Positions 61,997 to 64,000 of a stretch of 64,000 bases of DNA are shown here, in pieces. The DNA is from Lycorma delicatula (Eukaryota; Arthropoda; Insecta; Hemiptera; Fulgoridae): contig NC_134455.1 in assembly GCF_047948215.1 (NCBI RefSeq), forward strand, positions 320,594,147-320,658,146, in the 5' to 3' direction. Under the pieces are notes generated by a model that had not been told where the DNA came from, did not search any database, and saw only the letters and a program-made list of their open reading frames with translations. Numbering within the stretch: the first letter of the stretch is position 1; the number at the start of each line of letters is the position of its first letter. Made by a program: the position numbers and the translations under genes.

Positions 61997-64000
61997 TAGT
62001 TTTTTTTAATGTATAATTTTTTTGTATTGTTTTAATGATATAAAAATAATAATTATTAAATGTTATATCATTAAAACAATTATTGTTTGTAATAATTATC
62101 TTTTGTAATATTTTAAACGTTAGTGGTATAATTATTTATATTTACACTCTTAAAAATTAAGGTTTTTAATAATTGTGGGTATTTTTCCTTTTAATTTTGC
62201 AGAGTGTTATATGAATACGTTTATAAAAACATTTATTATTCGGGAAAAAATATTTGCAATTAATATTTATACAAATAAGCATGACAGAGAATCTCATCTG
62301 ACGTTATGAAAATCATTTTATTTGTAACTAGTTAAATATAAATATATAGTATCCATGGAAATAAATTTTAAATTAGTATAGTATCCATGGATATAAATTA
62401 TTAATTTGTATTGTTTAACATTTAAATAAATTTTAGCAATCATCATTCTTTTAAAGTAATATCCACCAGGTGGTTTTAGTGGTACCCAAATTCTCTGATT
62501 TTAAATTCAAGTGTTCCAGCATTCAAGCCGAGTACTCCTTCTATTAAAATACAAACTAAATATTGCTGTTGGTTTTGTTTTGTTTTGTTAGGATGACACA
62601 CAGTTAGGATATCCTATAGATATGATTAGATGAACATTATCCACTAACATACAAATAACATCACATGTTTTAGTGTTTTGGGCAATTTATAATTATTTAT
62701 CTCTTTGTAGAATATCAAGGTTGTCGTTTAATATTAATACACTTGAAAGTATGGTGACTGAAATTGCGTTCATTTTATATTTGTGAGCATGTGCGCACAT
62801 GTGTTAAAAGTACCAACAGTTATTGAAAGATTACAATGATATTATAAACTGTAGTGTACAATTCTCATAATTGTGTCATTACTTCTGCTCAAAAACACAA
62901 AAGTTACTGTAATAAAAATATAACTGTTTTTCAAAAAAAGGATTGTTACATATAAAACAGTAAGACACTAGGTCAAAAACTCTTATAATTTAGAACTCAT
63001 TTTAAAAAAAATACTTGTTAAATATATTTGACAGATTGTACACAATGTTTCAGGGTTCCATAAGAGAAGCAAAAAATAACATTACAAAAATCTTACCCAA
63101 CTGATTTCATTAATAATGTAAACATATTTATTTTTATAAATAATTTTAATGTAAAAATCAAATAATTTATGTAATATTTTTTTTTATTATATTATAATTA
63201 TTGAAAAAATTATAGGTATAAACTACTTTAATTAATCTGTCAGGAAATCAGTTGTTAATATTTTTGTTTATTTCAAGAGATTTTAGAAACATCTAATCTG
63301 TCATCAAATTTTAGAGGGTTTGCCGAAAATAGAGTGTGATAATTACTATTTTTTATTGTTTTAAAGATATTTAAAAAATTATGTCTAAATTACCTGGATT
63401 TTGGAAAGTGAATTACTATTTAATAAGATTTATAAAAATTAGCATTAAAAAAGATAACATCTAATCTTATTTAACACATATTAAATAAAACTAAAGGAAT
63501 ATAAATATATAGTTTCCATAGAAATAAATATTTATTTCTAATATAAATTTGTATTGTTGTTTGTAATTTTAAATAAATTTGAACAATTATCATTTTTTAA
63601 CATTCTAGAATATCCACCTGGTTGGTATAGTGGTGAAAGTGTCTTTCCAAATCAGCTGATTTACAAGTCGACAGTTACAGGGTTCATCCACTAATAAGAG
63701 AAGTTTTAAGGTTGGGTTTCAATTAAGCGCAGTTAATATCATCCTCTTTCATCGACATAAGCAATACTTCAATGGATTGCTGAAGGCAGAACAGGTAAAA
63801 GTGAGAAAAACACATTCCAGAATATAGTTATTGAAATTTTAAGTGTCTATAAAATAAACTGTTCAAGTTTTTCAAGACATCAATTAAAACTATGATTTAT
63901 AATTTCCATGCAGTTAATAAAGAATTCATATATTTTTTATGGAAAAGGGTTCCTTTGAATTTTATGATTTGTTTTTCCTAATCTGTTTAGTAAATGGTTT
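61997..64000 (+). repeat. Monomer 31: L-D, cut by window end (2004 bp seen)
   Basis: D segment at 62838-62868; AGGTGGTTTTAGTGG as in monomer 30; TTCTAGAATATCC as in most copies. The sequence stops in the tail at AGTAAATGGTTT, about 370 bp before the expected end. Confidence 0.95.
63613..63810 (+). mobile_element. SINE copy (monomer 31)
   Basis: Head and body intact. A few bases upstream of its flank, AATAAATATTTATTTC replaces AATAAATTTTTATTTC (near 63526). Confidence 0.72.

Larger units (their letters stand above)
1..64000 (+). repeat. Tandem satellite array filling the window
   Basis: About 31 direct copies of one A/T-rich unit tile the window without a gap, each beginning with the TAG of CCTAGTTTTTTT. 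Copies differ by scattered substitutions plus a small set of recurring indels. No open reading frame of believable length, intron-exon structure or unique spacer is visible, so there is no gene-free stretch to describe other than the repeats themselves. Two classes exist: long (~2.2-2.4 kb) and short (~1.5-1.7 kb). Both window ends lie inside the array, so its true extent is unknown. Confidence 0.98.
54872..64000 (+). repeat. Monomeric L-D sub-array
   Basis: Four consecutive long monomers of ~2375 bp (the last cut by the window end), all carrying the 31-bp D segment, an AAGGATTGTTAC-type block start (AAGGATATTTAC in the second) and AATGTAAACAT (3 bp shorter than AATGTAATTAACAT elsewhere). No S monomer occurs for more than 9 kb, so the S/L/L order has ended. 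The last two share AGGTGGTTTTAGTGG, so they are the closest pair. Confidence 0.9.

Noticed and set aside
1..64000. CRISPR array or prokaryotic plasmid repeat
   Set aside because: Repeat units are kilobases long with no short-repeat/spacer alternation, no cas genes, no dense coding and no ribosome binding sites.

Overview
The whole 64 kb is one head-to-tail satellite array. I see no protein-coding gene, no RNA gene with a full fold, and no unique sequence. The DNA is strongly A+T-rich, stop codons are dense in every frame, and the same ~1.5-2.4 kb unit recurs about 31 times in one orientation. This is a eukaryotic, heterochromatin-type satellite. Each unit contains a tRNA-derived SINE whose body resembles, from memory only, SINEs of hemipteran insects, so an insect (possibly a true bug or hopper) is my tentative guess.

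Phase used here: each monomer starts at the TAG of the motif AAAAAAACCTAGTTTTTTT. On that phase there are two monomer classes. Long (L) monomers have a full-length form of about 2344 bp. Short (S) monomers have a basic form of 1587 bp and lack an internal block of about 757 bp. Further modules account for nearly all other length differences. Module B is a 90-bp head deletion, C is a 113-bp head deletion, dup94 is a 94-bp tandem duplication in the head, and D is the presence of a 31-bp segment in the middle. Thus 1681=1587+94, 1474=1587-113, 2254=2344-90, 2231=2344-113 and 2375=2344+31. 'A' marks a full-length head.

Layout. Positions 1-26874 are built from S(dup94) followed by L-B and/or L-C monomers, a higher-order repeat (HOR) of about 6.15 kb with one four-monomer version (1-8398). 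Positions 26875-30867 hold two mosaic monomers that join two array domains. Positions 30868-54871 hold a second HOR, S / L-B / L-A, of about 6186 bp, with one variant round (37054-42980) and one copy shortened by a 480-bp deletion at 50667/50668. From 54872 to the end S monomers disappear and only L-D monomers (~2375 bp) follow one another, so the trimeric pattern ends.

Within an L monomer the order is: A/T-rich leader with a 17-bp-stem hairpin; head with a decayed SINE-head-like block; (TTTTG)n tract; 14-bp palindrome CATGTGCGCACATG; the ~757-bp L-specific block ending in a tRNA-like SINE head with recognisable A and B boxes; SINE body; A/T-rich tail. S monomers keep the SINE body but have lost its head, which shows that S arose from L by deletion. 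Diagnostic substitutions show monomers that are mosaics of others, the expected footprint of unequal crossing-over and gene conversion.
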